The notes under the pieces: model-generated
Databases searched by the model: none
Told to the model about the DNA's origin: nothing
What the model saw: only the letters and a program-made list of their open reading frames with translations
Shown here: positions 1 to 5,784 of the stretch, piece after piece
Numbering within the stretch: the first letter of the stretch is position 1
Layout of the letters: each line of letters starts with the position of its first letter
Source of the DNA: Treponema sp.
GTDB taxonomy: Bacteria > Spirochaetota > Spirochaetia > Treponematales > Breznakiellaceae
DNA length: 9,029 bases
NCBI GenBank assembly: GCA_009785045.1
Contig: WQXC01000072.1
Location: 1-9,029, forward strand
Direction: 5' to 3'
Translations under genes and position numbers: made by a program

Positions 1-942
1 CTTGATACTTTTTGCCAAGGCATTCATGCGCTTGGCATTATAGGCAAAAATTATATCGGCGCTGCGAAGGGCGATATAAAACTTACAGCTAACGGAGCGA
101 TGATTGGCGAAATTGCGGCGCGTCTTTCGGGCGGTTATATGTCGGGGTGGACATACCCGTATTCATCGGGCGCACTGCCTGTAAAAGCGGCAATTCAAGC
201 CGCAATGGGATACGAGCTTGACTGCCTAATACAAACTAAAAAATGGACGTGCGCAGAACGTGCTTTTATATCGATACCTGGGACTGTCAAGCAGATTATT
301 GGTACAAATGAAGCGCAAGAAACCGAACATGTAAACAACTTTTTCCTGCGCATTAAAGAAGGCGATAAAGTCGCTTTCCCGGAAAACAATGTAACAAAAT
401 GCGGTAATATACTCGCCTCTGCGCCAGACAGGGAAACTGCGATAAAAGCCGCCGAAACCGCCGCAAGATCGGTCTTAATCAGGCTCGATCCTGCGGACAC
501 AGAAACAGGTAAGTTTTTGGAAGAACCTCACACAAACTTCGAACCGAAGGTTCGGAAGAGGCTCAAAGAACACGGAGGGGAAGACCAATATTTTCCACCT
601 GATGCGTTCGTGCTAACAGATAAATTGCTAGAAGCTTTTGCTCAACTCCCTGACAACAACCCTGTGTCATCTGTGCCTCCGTGCCCCTGTGTGAACTCTT
701 CTTTGCATATCCACCCCTTCCCCGAGTTCGAAGACTCAGGGCTTACCGACTACATGGGCAGAACTGTTAAGGAAGCCCTGGAAGCAGTTTACAAGTTAAC
801 AGGTCTTTCTAATCCCCCAAAAAATGCCGAAAATGTAGTAAGACTGGGCAAATCTTTCTGGGCAGCGCTTATCCGCGGCTCATACCAGGGAGCAGTTTAC
901 TACATCGACAATTTGGGAGAAAAAATTGGTCAGGTTAAATAA
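1..942 (+). CDS. ATP-grasp domain protein, C-terminal part (5' end outside window)
   Basis: The reading frame is open from the first base, so the start lies upstream; 313 codons are visible. ATP-grasp enzymes join a carboxylate to an amine or thiol using ATP. The signature is the end of the ATP-grasp fold at visible residues 36-45 (GEIAARLSGG), comparable to the E-x-N-x-R metal and ATP site of PurD/PurK/biotin-carboxylase-like members, although the usual Asn is Ala here. It is followed by a conserved-looking tail including ISIPG (about 98-102) and KCGNI (about 133-137). The product may be annotated as phosphoribosylglycinamide synthetase-like, but I see nothing that fixes the substrate. Residues about 176-193 and 219-235 look like translated repeat DNA rather than family sequence. 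Its last 17 nt overlap the amidase gene, suggesting a shared transcript. Confident on the fold, not on the reaction. Confidence 0.72.
   Translation, partial: LDTFCQGIHALGIIGKNYIGAAKGDIKLTANGAMIGEIAARLSGGYMSGWTYPYSSGALPVKAAIQAAMGYELDCLIQTKKWTCAERAFISIPGTVKQIIGTNEAQETEHVNNFFLRIKEGDKVAFPENNVTKCGNILASAPDRETAIKAAETAARSVLIRLDPADTETGKFLEEPHTNFEPKVRKRLKEHGGEDQYFPPDAFVLTDKLLEAFAQLPDNNPVSSVPPCPCVNSSLHIHPFPEFEDSGLTDYMGRTVKEALEAVYKLTGLSNPPKNAENVVRLGKSFWAALIRGSYQGAVYYIDNLGEKIGQVK
523..580 (+). repeat. Palindromic repeat-like segment inside the ATP-grasp gene
   Basis: This segment contains a hairpin at 537-558: CGAACC (540-545) pairs with GGTTCG (549-554) around a GAA loop, and outer CTT (537-539) pairs with AAG (556-558) with one bulged G. 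It begins with GAACCTCA (523-530) and ends with CACGGAGG (571-578), which is the exact reverse complement of CCTCCGTG at 676-683. Blocks GAACCTCA, CGAACC and GAAGGTTC occur in the same order in the spacer at 5198-5229. It is translated in frame as a charged, low-complexity stretch. That it is an inserted repeat is inference. Confidence 0.45.
662..702 (+). repeat. Low-complexity TGTG/CCTCCGTG repeat inside the ATP-grasp gene
   Basis: The stretch shows an approximate 8-9 nt period: CTGTGTCAT, CTGTGCCTC, CGTGCCCC, TGTGTGAA. It translates to a Ser/Pro/Cys-rich peptide (SSVPPCPCVNSS) unlike the rest of the protein. From memory, similar TGTG/CTCCGTG strings occur as dispersed intergenic repeats in several bacterial genomes; I cannot confirm that here. 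CCTCCGTG (676-683) is inverted relative to CACGGAGG (571-578). Confidence 0.45.
915..919 (+). promoter_or_regulatory. Ribosome binding site for the amidase (supports TTG start)
   Basis: GGGAG lies six bases before a TTG at 926-928, inside the end of the upstream gene. It supports TTG as the start. The first in-frame ATG (977) would cut through the hydrophobic signal segment and leave the enzyme without export information. Confidence 0.6.
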
Positions 943-1993
943 TAAATCTTTTATCAGGTTTTTCATCCTCTGTTCAATGTTCACTGTTACCTGTTCCCTG
1001 CTCTCCGCCCTTACTCTCGATGAAACATTAAACTCGTTATCCACAATATCGCAAAATCATTCTGTACAATTCCGCTGGGATCCGCTGTTTCGTGACGGTG
1101 TTTTTAACCTGGGGGATCACCACGGTGCTTTTTCAATTGCTAGCCGTCAGGGAGAAACCGGTTATCTGGTTTTTAACAATCAGGAACTTTTCACTGTCTC
1201 GCTCCCTTACAACGAAAACGGAAGATTAATTTTTCCGGAAAGTTTTGTCTCAACGCTTCAAACAACATTTACTCGCTTAAGTGAAAACGACGCTTCCCGT
1301 TTTAGAGTTGCTGCAATCATCATAGATCCAGGACATGGAGGACGTGACCCTGGAGCTGTTGGCACTATTTCTGTAAATGGCAGAAACACTCAGGTAAACG
1401 AAAAAGATATCGTTCTAAGAGTAGCCGCCGCATTAAGAGATCAGCTTGTTCAAACATATCCTGATAAACGCATATTGATGACCAGAGAGTCTGACATATA
1501 CCGAACGTTGGACCAGCGTTCTGATATGGCAAATTCAGTTACTGTAAGGGATAACGAATCTGTAATATTTATATCGATACACGCGAATGCTGCAAGAAAC
1601 ACAAATGCCAGAGGTTATGAAGTCTGGCATATAACATCCGGCGGACGGCCAAGACCTCTTTTGGATACTACCCGTCATAATTATTCATCAGATATAAACG
1701 CTATATTAAACCAGATGTTAAACGAAGAATTTACATCAGAAAGCATTCTTTTGGCTAATTCAATTCTTCAGGGTTTTGATGGTGTTTTTGGCAATTCCCT
1801 GCCTTCCAGAGGCGCTAAAGCAAACGACTGGTTTGTAGTAAGAAACAGCCGAATGCCGGCAGTCCTTGTGGAACTGGGCTTTGTTTCCAATCGTCAGGAT
1901 GCGCTTCTTATGACTAGCGAAGACGGCTTGCAAAGACTTACCCGATCATTGTACAATGGAGTAACAAATTTCATTGGTATATTTGAACGTTAA
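926..1993 (+). CDS. Exported N-acetylmuramoyl-L-alanine amidase (Amidase_3 family)
   Basis: The product (355 aa) is a zinc-dependent peptidoglycan amidase that cleaves the bond between N-acetylmuramic acid and L-alanine of the stem peptide, so it should act in the periplasm. Residues 8-29 form a basic-then-hydrophobic signal segment, with possible cleavage near Ala29. Residues about 32-115 form an N-terminal region that faintly resembles copper-amine-oxidase-N1 or AMIN-type wall-binding domains (low confidence). The catalytic Amidase_3 domain covers about 129-352: zinc ligands His137 (in DPGHGG), Glu159 and His219 (in SIHAN), and catalytic Glu316 (in VELGF). All are present, so it should be active. 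It starts at TTG, overlaps the upstream gene by 17 nt, and its TAA stop overlaps the next ATG (TAATG). Placement before flaA suggests wall remodelling for division or for periplasmic flagella, but this is inference. Confidence 0.93.
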   Translation: MVRLNNKSFIRFFILCSMFTVTCSLLSALTLDETLNSLSTISQNHSVQFRWDPLFRDGVFNLGDHHGAFSIASRQGETGYLVFNNQELFTVSLPYNENGRLIFPESFVSTLQTTFTRLSENDASRFRVAAIIIDPGHGGRDPGAVGTISVNGRNTQVNEKDIVLRVAAALRDQLVQTYPDKRILMTRESDIYRTLDQRSDMANSVTVRDNESVIFISIHANAARNTNARGYEVWHITSGGRPRPLLDTTRHNYSSDINAILNQMLNEEFTSESILLANSILQGFDGVFGNSLPSRGAKANDWFVVRNSRMPAVLVELGFVSNRQDALLMTSEDGLQRLTRSLYNGVTNFIGIFER

Positions 1994-2523
1994 TGATTGA
2001 AAAGTTAAACACGATTTTTAGATTTGTCGCCGCTTTTATGTCCTCAAAAGTAAAGCGCCGTCTGTTTTTTATTGGTGTTTTATTCCTTGTGGCTATTCTT
2101 GAATTTCTCGTTTTGGGGCTTGCCAGAAGGACTTTTGTATTCTATACTATAAATGATGGGGTTATAGCTGTAGAAGACCGGATGCTAAAACGCTCCCGTA
2201 TTGCAGGAACAAAGACACGGGAAAGCGATATTATCCGGTATACAGAGGAAATGCTTCTAGGGCCTGTTTCCCCCGATTTATTGCCTCTTTTCCCCCGGGA
2301 AACCAGGCTTAAGTCACTTTTATACCGAAATGGGGTCGTTTATGCCGATTTTTCGGCCGATGCAGCCCTCCCGCCGGTGGAAGGCGGTAGGACAATCGAC
2401 AATTTCCGTACCTTTAATGCCGGTATTTTGAGGAATTTTTCGTATGTTAAGAATGTGCGGTTTTTTATTGAAGGAAACGCCGTTTTCATCGATCAGTTCC
2501 TGCAGGAATTCTCCGATATATAA
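1993..2523 (+). CDS. Membrane-anchored GerMN-domain protein
   Basis: The product (176 aa) has a short basic cytoplasmic start, one transmembrane helix at about residues 23-43, and a globular domain expected to face the periplasm. Residues about 80-165 fit the GerMN (sporulation/spore germination) fold: a helix with LLGPVSPDLLPLFP, then TRLKSL, a GVVYADFS strand and a closing strand-helix. GerMN domains are found outside spore formers in envelope proteins; the molecular role is unknown. The start codon overlaps the amidase stop by one base and I see no Shine-Dalgarno sequence, so translation is probably coupled to the amidase. Pairing with a peptidoglycan amidase suggests it helps or regulates wall hydrolysis, which is inference. 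No clear terminator follows the stop. Confidence 0.75.
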   Translation: MIEKLNTIFRFVAAFMSSKVKRRLFFIGVLFLVAILEFLVLGLARRTFVFYTINDGVIAVEDRMLKRSRIAGTKTRESDIIRYTEEMLLGPVSPDLLPLFPRETRLKSLLYRNGVVYADFSADAALPPVEGGRTIDNFRTFNAGILRNFSYVKNVRFFIEGNAVFIDQFLQEFSDI

Positions 2524-2568
2524 AATAGCGGAAAATTCATAATTATTTGGAAATTTAGTGTTTTGCCG

Positions 2569-2597
2569 TTGACAAAACATTATTAATTTTATAAAAT
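2569..2597 (+). promoter_or_regulatory. Sigma70-type promoter of flaA
   Basis: A perfect -35 TTGACA (2569-2574) and -10 TAAAAT (2592-2597) are separated by 17 bases, predicting a start near 2604 and a leader of about 42 nt. An overlapping TATAAA at 2590-2595 would give a 15-base spacer and is less likely. This fits housekeeping-sigma control of flaA rather than a sigma28 flagellar promoter. Confidence 0.8.
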
Positions 2598-2633
2598 GTG
2601 AATTAACAAAATTATTTGAAAGAAGTGTTATTA

Positions 2634-2639
2634 AAGGAG
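2634..2639 (+). promoter_or_regulatory. Strong ribosome binding site fixing the flaA start
   Basis: AAGGAG lies six bases upstream of ATG at 2646. It selects this codon over the in-frame TTG at 2616, which would add ten residues before the signal peptide and would have no ribosome site at suitable distance. Confidence 0.85.
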
Positions 2640-2645
2640 CTTTAC

Positions 2646-3695
2646 ATGAAAAAGATGCTCATTCTAGTCGTAATTGCGATGATTGCGGTTCCGGTGTTTG
2701 CTGAAGAAGGTATTCTTATCGACTTCTCTTTGCTCACAGCGGATATTAATGTCAGTACAAGTGAGAATGACGAGGACGATACTCCAAACCAGAATCGTCA
2801 AACCCTTATGGACTTTTCCCATGTTGCAGGCGGAAGTTTCACACCTCAGCAAAAGAAGTTTATGGTTACCTCTCTTGCTATCAGAAATTGGGAAGTAATT
2901 CTGGCGTCTTCATCAAGAACAGTTCAGAACATGTCCCTTAGTTTTACAAGGGAAGCCGCTTCCAGGGAACACGGCACTGTAATGGGCGTTCGCGTTCGTT
3001 TCCCGACAGAACCGTACAATTCATGGGCGTTAATCAAACCTCCGTTTGATATCCCTGCTTATGAAAACTCAGAAGTCGGCGATGACGGCACTATCACTCC
3101 TGCTGATGAAAGCGATGGCATTACAAACGTAAAGAGCCGCTTTGAATCACCTGGAGACGGTGAACCTGCATTCGGCGTTATTAAGAACGTTGGCGTTATC
3201 AGAGAAGTAAAAGTTCGTGCATACGGTCTTAACTTCCCTCATGGCCTTTCAACAATCCTTGTTGACGGCATGGGCAACGAAAGAAGTATCTTCATGGGTT
3301 ATCTTAACTATGACGGCTGGGGAGAACTTATCTGGAGAAACCCTGCTTACATGACAGAAGTAAGAAACCGCGATATCAGATTAGTACCTCTGTATCCATT
3401 TAATACTCCGTTTATTAAGTTCGGCGGATTTTTAATTCAGCGCGATGCTGCAAGACCAGGCGGAGACTTTGTTACATACTTTAAAGATGTAGCGCTTATT
3501 TACGACTTGGCAGTTCTTGATACAGAACGCGACATCAACGATGAAGCAATCTGGAACATCATTCAGACTCGCGAAGAAGCACGCAAAACTTGGGAAATGG
3601 AACGCTTTGGACAGGGTCAGGTTCTTCGCTATCTGGAACAGCAGAGACAAGCAACCGAACTTCCATTCGGACATCCAGACCGCGAACAGCAGTAA
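2646..3695 (+). CDS. flaA: Flagellar filament outer layer (sheath) protein FlaA
   Basis: The product (349 aa) matches the spirochaete FlaA family, which forms the sheath around the FlaB core of periplasmic flagella and influences filament stiffness and cell motility. Residues 1-19 are a classic signal peptide, cleaved after VFA, consistent with export through Sec rather than the flagellar secretion channel. The mature protein includes the FlaA domain across most of its length, with an acidic Gly/Asp/Glu-rich stretch at about 140-158 and a Gln/Arg-rich helical C-terminus (about 300-349). The length agrees with known treponemal FlaA proteins of roughly 350 aa. It is monocistronic by all signs: strong promoter, strong ribosome site, tandem stops TAA-TAG and two terminators. 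Upstream genes encode wall-modifying proteins; no flaB or other flagellar gene is in the window. Confidence 0.93.
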   Translation: MKKMLILVVIAMIAVPVFAEEGILIDFSLLTADINVSTSENDEDDTPNQNRQTLMDFSHVAGGSFTPQQKKFMVTSLAIRNWEVILASSSRTVQNMSLSFTREAASREHGTVMGVRVRFPTEPYNSWALIKPPFDIPAYENSEVGDDGTITPADESDGITNVKSRFESPGDGEPAFGVIKNVGVIREVKVRAYGLNFPHGLSTILVDGMGNERSIFMGYLNYDGWGELIWRNPAYMTEVRNRDIRLVPLYPFNTPFIKFGGFLIQRDAARPGGDFVTYFKDVALIYDLAVLDTERDINDEAIWNIIQTREEARKTWEMERFGQGQVLRYLEQQRQATELPFGHPDREQQ

Positions 3696-3705
3696 TAGGA
3701 TACTA

Positions 3706-3727
3706 AAAAAGACATAATAGTCTTTTT
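3706..3727 (+). terminator. First, AT-rich intrinsic terminator after flaA
   Basis: AAAAAGAC (3706-3713) pairs with GTCTTTTT (3720-3727) around a six-base loop ATAATA. The five Ts of the second arm double as the U tract. The stem is A/T rich and probably weak; the same symmetry would work on the minus strand. Confidence 0.5.
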
Positions 3728-3737
3728 ATAATAAGAG

Positions 3738-3777
3738 CGCTGTCTGAAGACATTTGTTTTCAGACAGCGTTTTTTTT
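3738..3777 (+). terminator. Strong intrinsic terminator after flaA
   Basis: CGCTGTCTGAA (3738-3748) is perfectly complementary to TTCAGACAGCG (3759-3769), giving an 11-bp stem with a 10-base loop, followed by eight Ts (3770-3777). It should end the flaA transcript and insulate the synthetase gene that starts 21 bases later. Confidence 0.92.
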
Positions 3778-3798
3778 AAATTAATAATGGATTAATAT

Positions 3799-5067
3799 AT
3801 GAATCCTGCTTCACCAGAAAAAAATCACTTAAAAGATGAATACGATAAATATGCTCTTGTCCGCCATTTGGTTGTAAACGAACTAAAGGAACATACCGAG
3901 AACATCCTTACCGCTCTTGATTCAAGCCCTGTTGTCAGCGGCAGAATAAAAAACTTTTCCAGTTTCTTTTCTAAATATTTACGCTTGTTAAAAACAGGCA
4001 CAAAAGACCCAAAAATTACAGACCTTTTGGGAGTCAGAATAATCTGCCCGTTTATAGAAGATCTTCAGGCAGCAGAAACTCTTATAGAAAATAATTTTAC
4101 CATAGTTGAACGCGAGATAAAGGGACATGCCACCTTTAAGGAGTTCGGTTATGAATCGACTCACCTGCTTATTTCCATACCGCAAGCAATTGTTGATAAA
4201 CACGGTAACCCGGGTACAAATATTGCAGAAATCCAAATACGCACTATCCTGCAGGATGCATGGGCAGAGGTTGAGCATGAACTTGTATACAAGGCAGAAT
4301 TCAGCCCCTTTGATGAACCCATGAAGCGCAAACTTGCCGCTGTAAACGCAAGCCTTTCATTAGCAGATATAATTTTCCAGGAAATCAGAAGCTATCAAAG
4401 AAAGTTCACAAAAGAGATGGGCAGAAGACGCGAAAGTTTCTTTGCAAAAATCGAGGAATCTACAGACGATTTACTGTTTGCTTCGGAACATGAATTTAAC
4501 ACATTACCTGTCAGCGAAAACGAAAATATACATATTTCCCAGGATGCTTATCAGGTTTCGATTGATGACCTTTTGGTCAATGCCCTTTCTGCTCATAATC
4601 AAAACCGGTTTAACGAGGCAATCAGCCAATACACACACATACTTGATTTAAAACCTGCGTCTTTAGAGCCTCAGAACAGCGAGGACGCGCGTTCTGCCAA
4701 TGCAATGCGCTCTATTATCTACAAGCACAGGGGAATGGCTCATTTTGCCTGTTCCCGCTATAACGAAGCAATTGATGATTTTACTTCCTCTTTAAAACTG
4801 GATCCACAGGCATATAAATCTGCTTATTACCGCGGTGTAGTTCAATCGGTATTAAAGCAATACTCACATGCAATAGATGACTATACCCTTTCTTTATCAA
4901 TAAACCCGTATCAGTCTTTCTGCCTTTTCAGGCGCGGACAGGCGTATTATCACATTGGCGATTATCCTCAAGGGCTGGCAGACTGCGAAAACTCGCTTTC
5001 GCTGGAACCGAATAATAACTCTACGATTAAGTTTAAGGAACTACTGCTTAAAAAGCTGAAGTTTTGA
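3799..5067 (+). CDS. RelA/SpoT-type synthetase domain fused to TPR repeats
   Basis: The product (422 aa) carries an N-terminal synthetase domain at about residues 25-200, of the type that transfers pyrophosphate from ATP to GDP/GTP or, in some toxic relatives, to other 3'-hydroxyls. The ATP-binding signature R49-x-K51-x3-S55-x3-K59 matches the spacing of the RelA/Rel family, Asp75 (TDLLGVR) fits the catalytic metal ligand, Tyr118 (FGYESTH) the base-stacking Tyr, and Glu144 the Glu of EIQIRT. No HD hydrolase, TGS or ACT domain is present. The segment between Asp75 and Tyr118 lacks a recognisable RxKD/ExDD motif and the PKxNGY stretch, so it resembles COG2357-like synthetases rather than long RelA/SpoT. 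About four TPR units follow (254-287, 305-337, 338-371, 372-405), probably for protein binding. No clear Shine-Dalgarno or promoter is visible. Its TGA overlaps the converging tRNA gene. Confidence 0.85.
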   Translation: MNPASPEKNHLKDEYDKYALVRHLVVNELKEHTENILTALDSSPVVSGRIKNFSSFFSKYLRLLKTGTKDPKITDLLGVRIICPFIEDLQAAETLIENNFTIVEREIKGHATFKEFGYESTHLLISIPQAIVDKHGNPGTNIAEIQIRTILQDAWAEVEHELVYKAEFSPFDEPMKRKLAAVNASLSLADIIFQEIRSYQRKFTKEMGRRRESFFAKIEESTDDLLFASEHEFNTLPVSENENIHISQDAYQVSIDDLLVNALSAHNQNRFNEAISQYTHILDLKPASLEPQNSEDARSANAMRSIIYKHRGMAHFACSRYNEAIDDFTSSLKLDPQAYKSAYYRGVVQSVLKQYSHAIDDYTLSLSINPYQSFCLFRRGQAYYHIGDYPQGLADCENSLSLEPNNNSTIKFKELLLKKLKF

Positions 5068-5137
5068 TCGAGGCATGAATCGAACATGCGACCAATAGCT
5101 TAGAAGGCTATTGCTCTATCCACTGAGCTACTCGACC
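5065..5137 (-). tRNA. tRNA-Arg (anticodon UCU)
   Basis: A complete cloverleaf is read on the minus strand: acceptor GGTCGAG/CTCGATC (one G-U pair), D arm GCTC/GAGC, anticodon arm ATAGC/GCTAT with loop CTTCTAA, T arm GCATG/CATGC with loop TTCGATT, and discriminator A; 73 nt in total. The anticodon TCT (complement of 5102-5104) reads AGA and AGG codons. The CCA end is not encoded, so it must be added after transcription. The last three positions overlap the stop codon of the opposite-strand synthetase gene. No terminator is evident beyond the tRNA. Confidence 0.95.
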
Positions 5138-5144
5138 TACCGAC

Positions 5145-5173
5145 ATTATACATATTTTGACGATTTATGACAA
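5145..5173 (-). promoter_or_regulatory. Sigma70 promoter of tRNA-Arg
   Basis: On the minus strand a -35 TTGTCA (complement of 5168-5173) and a perfect -10 TATAAT (complement of 5145-5150) are separated by 17 bases. The seventh and eighth bases after the -10 are A (5138) and the first tRNA base G (5137), so the 5' leader is predicted to be zero to a few nucleotides. Confidence 0.8.
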
Positions 5174-5190
5174 GAATCAATTTAAAATTA

Positions 5191-5230
5191 TTCCGCGGAA
5201 CCTCAACCGAACCCAAAGGGTGAAGGTTCC
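5191..5230 (-). repeat. Palindromic repeat with nested hairpins in the atpK-tRNA spacer
   Basis: GGAACCT (5197-5203) pairs with AGGTTCC (5224-5230), enclosing a smaller ACCC-AAA-GGGT hairpin (5211-5221). A perfect 10-base palindrome TTCCGCGGAA (5191-5200) overlaps its edge. Blocks GAACCTCA, CGAACC and GAAGGTTC also occur in the same order at 523-553. It could help end the atp transcript, but the sequence beyond it lacks a clean T tract. Confidence 0.5.
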
Positions 5231-5242
5231 CCTCTTGATTTT

Positions 5243-5311
5243 CGCAGATTAACGCGGATTTAATCTTAGTTTATTCCTAAGTCTTTTCCGCGTAATCCGC
5301 GTAAATCAGCG
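5243..5311. repeat. Long imperfect inverted repeat downstream of atpK
   Basis: Arms 5243-5260 and 5294-5311 are complementary at 16 of 18 positions, separated by 33 bases that contain a further small hairpin (CTTAG 5265-5269 with CTAAG 5277-5281). The CCGCGTAAT / CCGCGTAAAT repetition resembles CCGCG-TTAATC strings that I recall as dispersed repeats in other bacteria. Neither strand has a T run directly after the stem, so it is not a standard intrinsic terminator; it may protect or process the 3' end of the ATPase mRNA. Confidence 0.6.
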
Positions 5312-5325
5312 GATACTCTTAAGTC

Positions 5326-5763
5326 CTATGCAAATAACAGCGTAAATACCATCGCAAAGAGAGATACAGTTTCAGCAATACCAATAACCATAAGGAAGTT
5401 ACCAAAGCCTTTTCCTGTTTCTGCATAAGCATCTGCTGCTGCTGCTGAACACATAGCCTGAGTAACAGCTACTGCGCCGATACAAAGACCGGAACCCATG
5501 CCCAAAGCAAAGAGAGCGCCGTCTGAGTTTCCTGCTGCGTTTGTAGCAAGCGCGCCCATTACGATAAATCCGTATATAACGTTGGATAACGAAGTACCAG
5601 CGAAAACAGCCAAAATAAAGGGCGCAGGTTTGTTCTGAAGATAACATTTTTTCCACGAACCGATAACAGCAGGTCCTGACGCTGCCATTGCTAATGCCGC
5701 TCCTATTGCAGAAAGTCCAAAACTTCCTCCGATTCCAAGCCAACCTAATAAACCAACTTCCAT
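5326..5763 (-). CDS. atpK: V-type ATPase proteolipid subunit K (c ring)
   Basis: The product (145 aa) is an almost fully hydrophobic protein with four predicted transmembrane helices (about 5-30, 47-72, 82-110 and 120-144), the fused double-hairpin form of the c subunit whose ring rotates to move ions across the inner membrane. The ion-carrying carboxylate is Glu131 in helix 4 (GIAETVSLF). Helix 2 has no counterpart carboxylate but carries Ser60, Asn61 and Tyr64, and Gln102 lies in helix 3; this pattern resembles the sodium site of Enterococcus hirae NtpK, so sodium coupling is possible but unproven. An AGGAG site (complement of 5770-5774) sits six bases before the ATG. It is the last gene of the operon, 21 bases after atpI. 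Confidence 0.92.
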   Translation of the reverse strand: MEVGLLGWLGIGGSFGLSAIGAALAMAASGPAVIGSWKKCYLQNKPAPFILAVFAGTSLSNVIYGFIVMGALATNAAGNSDGALFALGMGSGLCIGAVAVTQAMCSAAAADAYAETGKGFGNFLMVIGIAETVSLFAMVFTLLFA

Positions 5764-5784
5764 TTGTAACTCCTATTAATTTAT

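Noticed and set aside
195..500. Open frame of about 100 codons on the minus strand
   Set aside because: It lies wholly opposite the ATP-grasp coding frame, has no ribosome site and no recognisable domain.
1..942. Firm assignment of the first gene as purD
   Set aside because: The visible part shows an ATP-grasp end but no PurD-specific motif, so only the fold is claimed.
977..997. Lipoprotein signal (VTC) in the amidase
   Set aside because: The residues before the cysteine do not fit a lipobox, and the hydrophobic stretch continues past it.
2320..2580. Minus-strand frame across the end of the GerMN gene and the flaA promoter
   Set aside because: It covers a recognised gene and promoter on the other strand and its peptide matches nothing I recognise.
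2616..2645. Earlier TTG start for flaA
   Set aside because: It would place ten residues before a textbook signal peptide, whereas AAGGAG is correctly spaced for the ATG at 2646.
3754..3790. Promoter for the synthetase gene in the terminator region
   Set aside because: AT-rich -10-like strings exist, but none has a convincing -35 at normal spacing.
3988..4651. Short frames on either strand inside the synthetase gene
   Set aside because: They are alternative-frame readings of a gene with clear domain conservation in its main frame.
5231..5325. CRISPR repeats in the atpK-tRNA spacer
   Set aside because: The repeated CCGCG strings form one inverted pair, not regularly spaced direct repeats with unique spacers.
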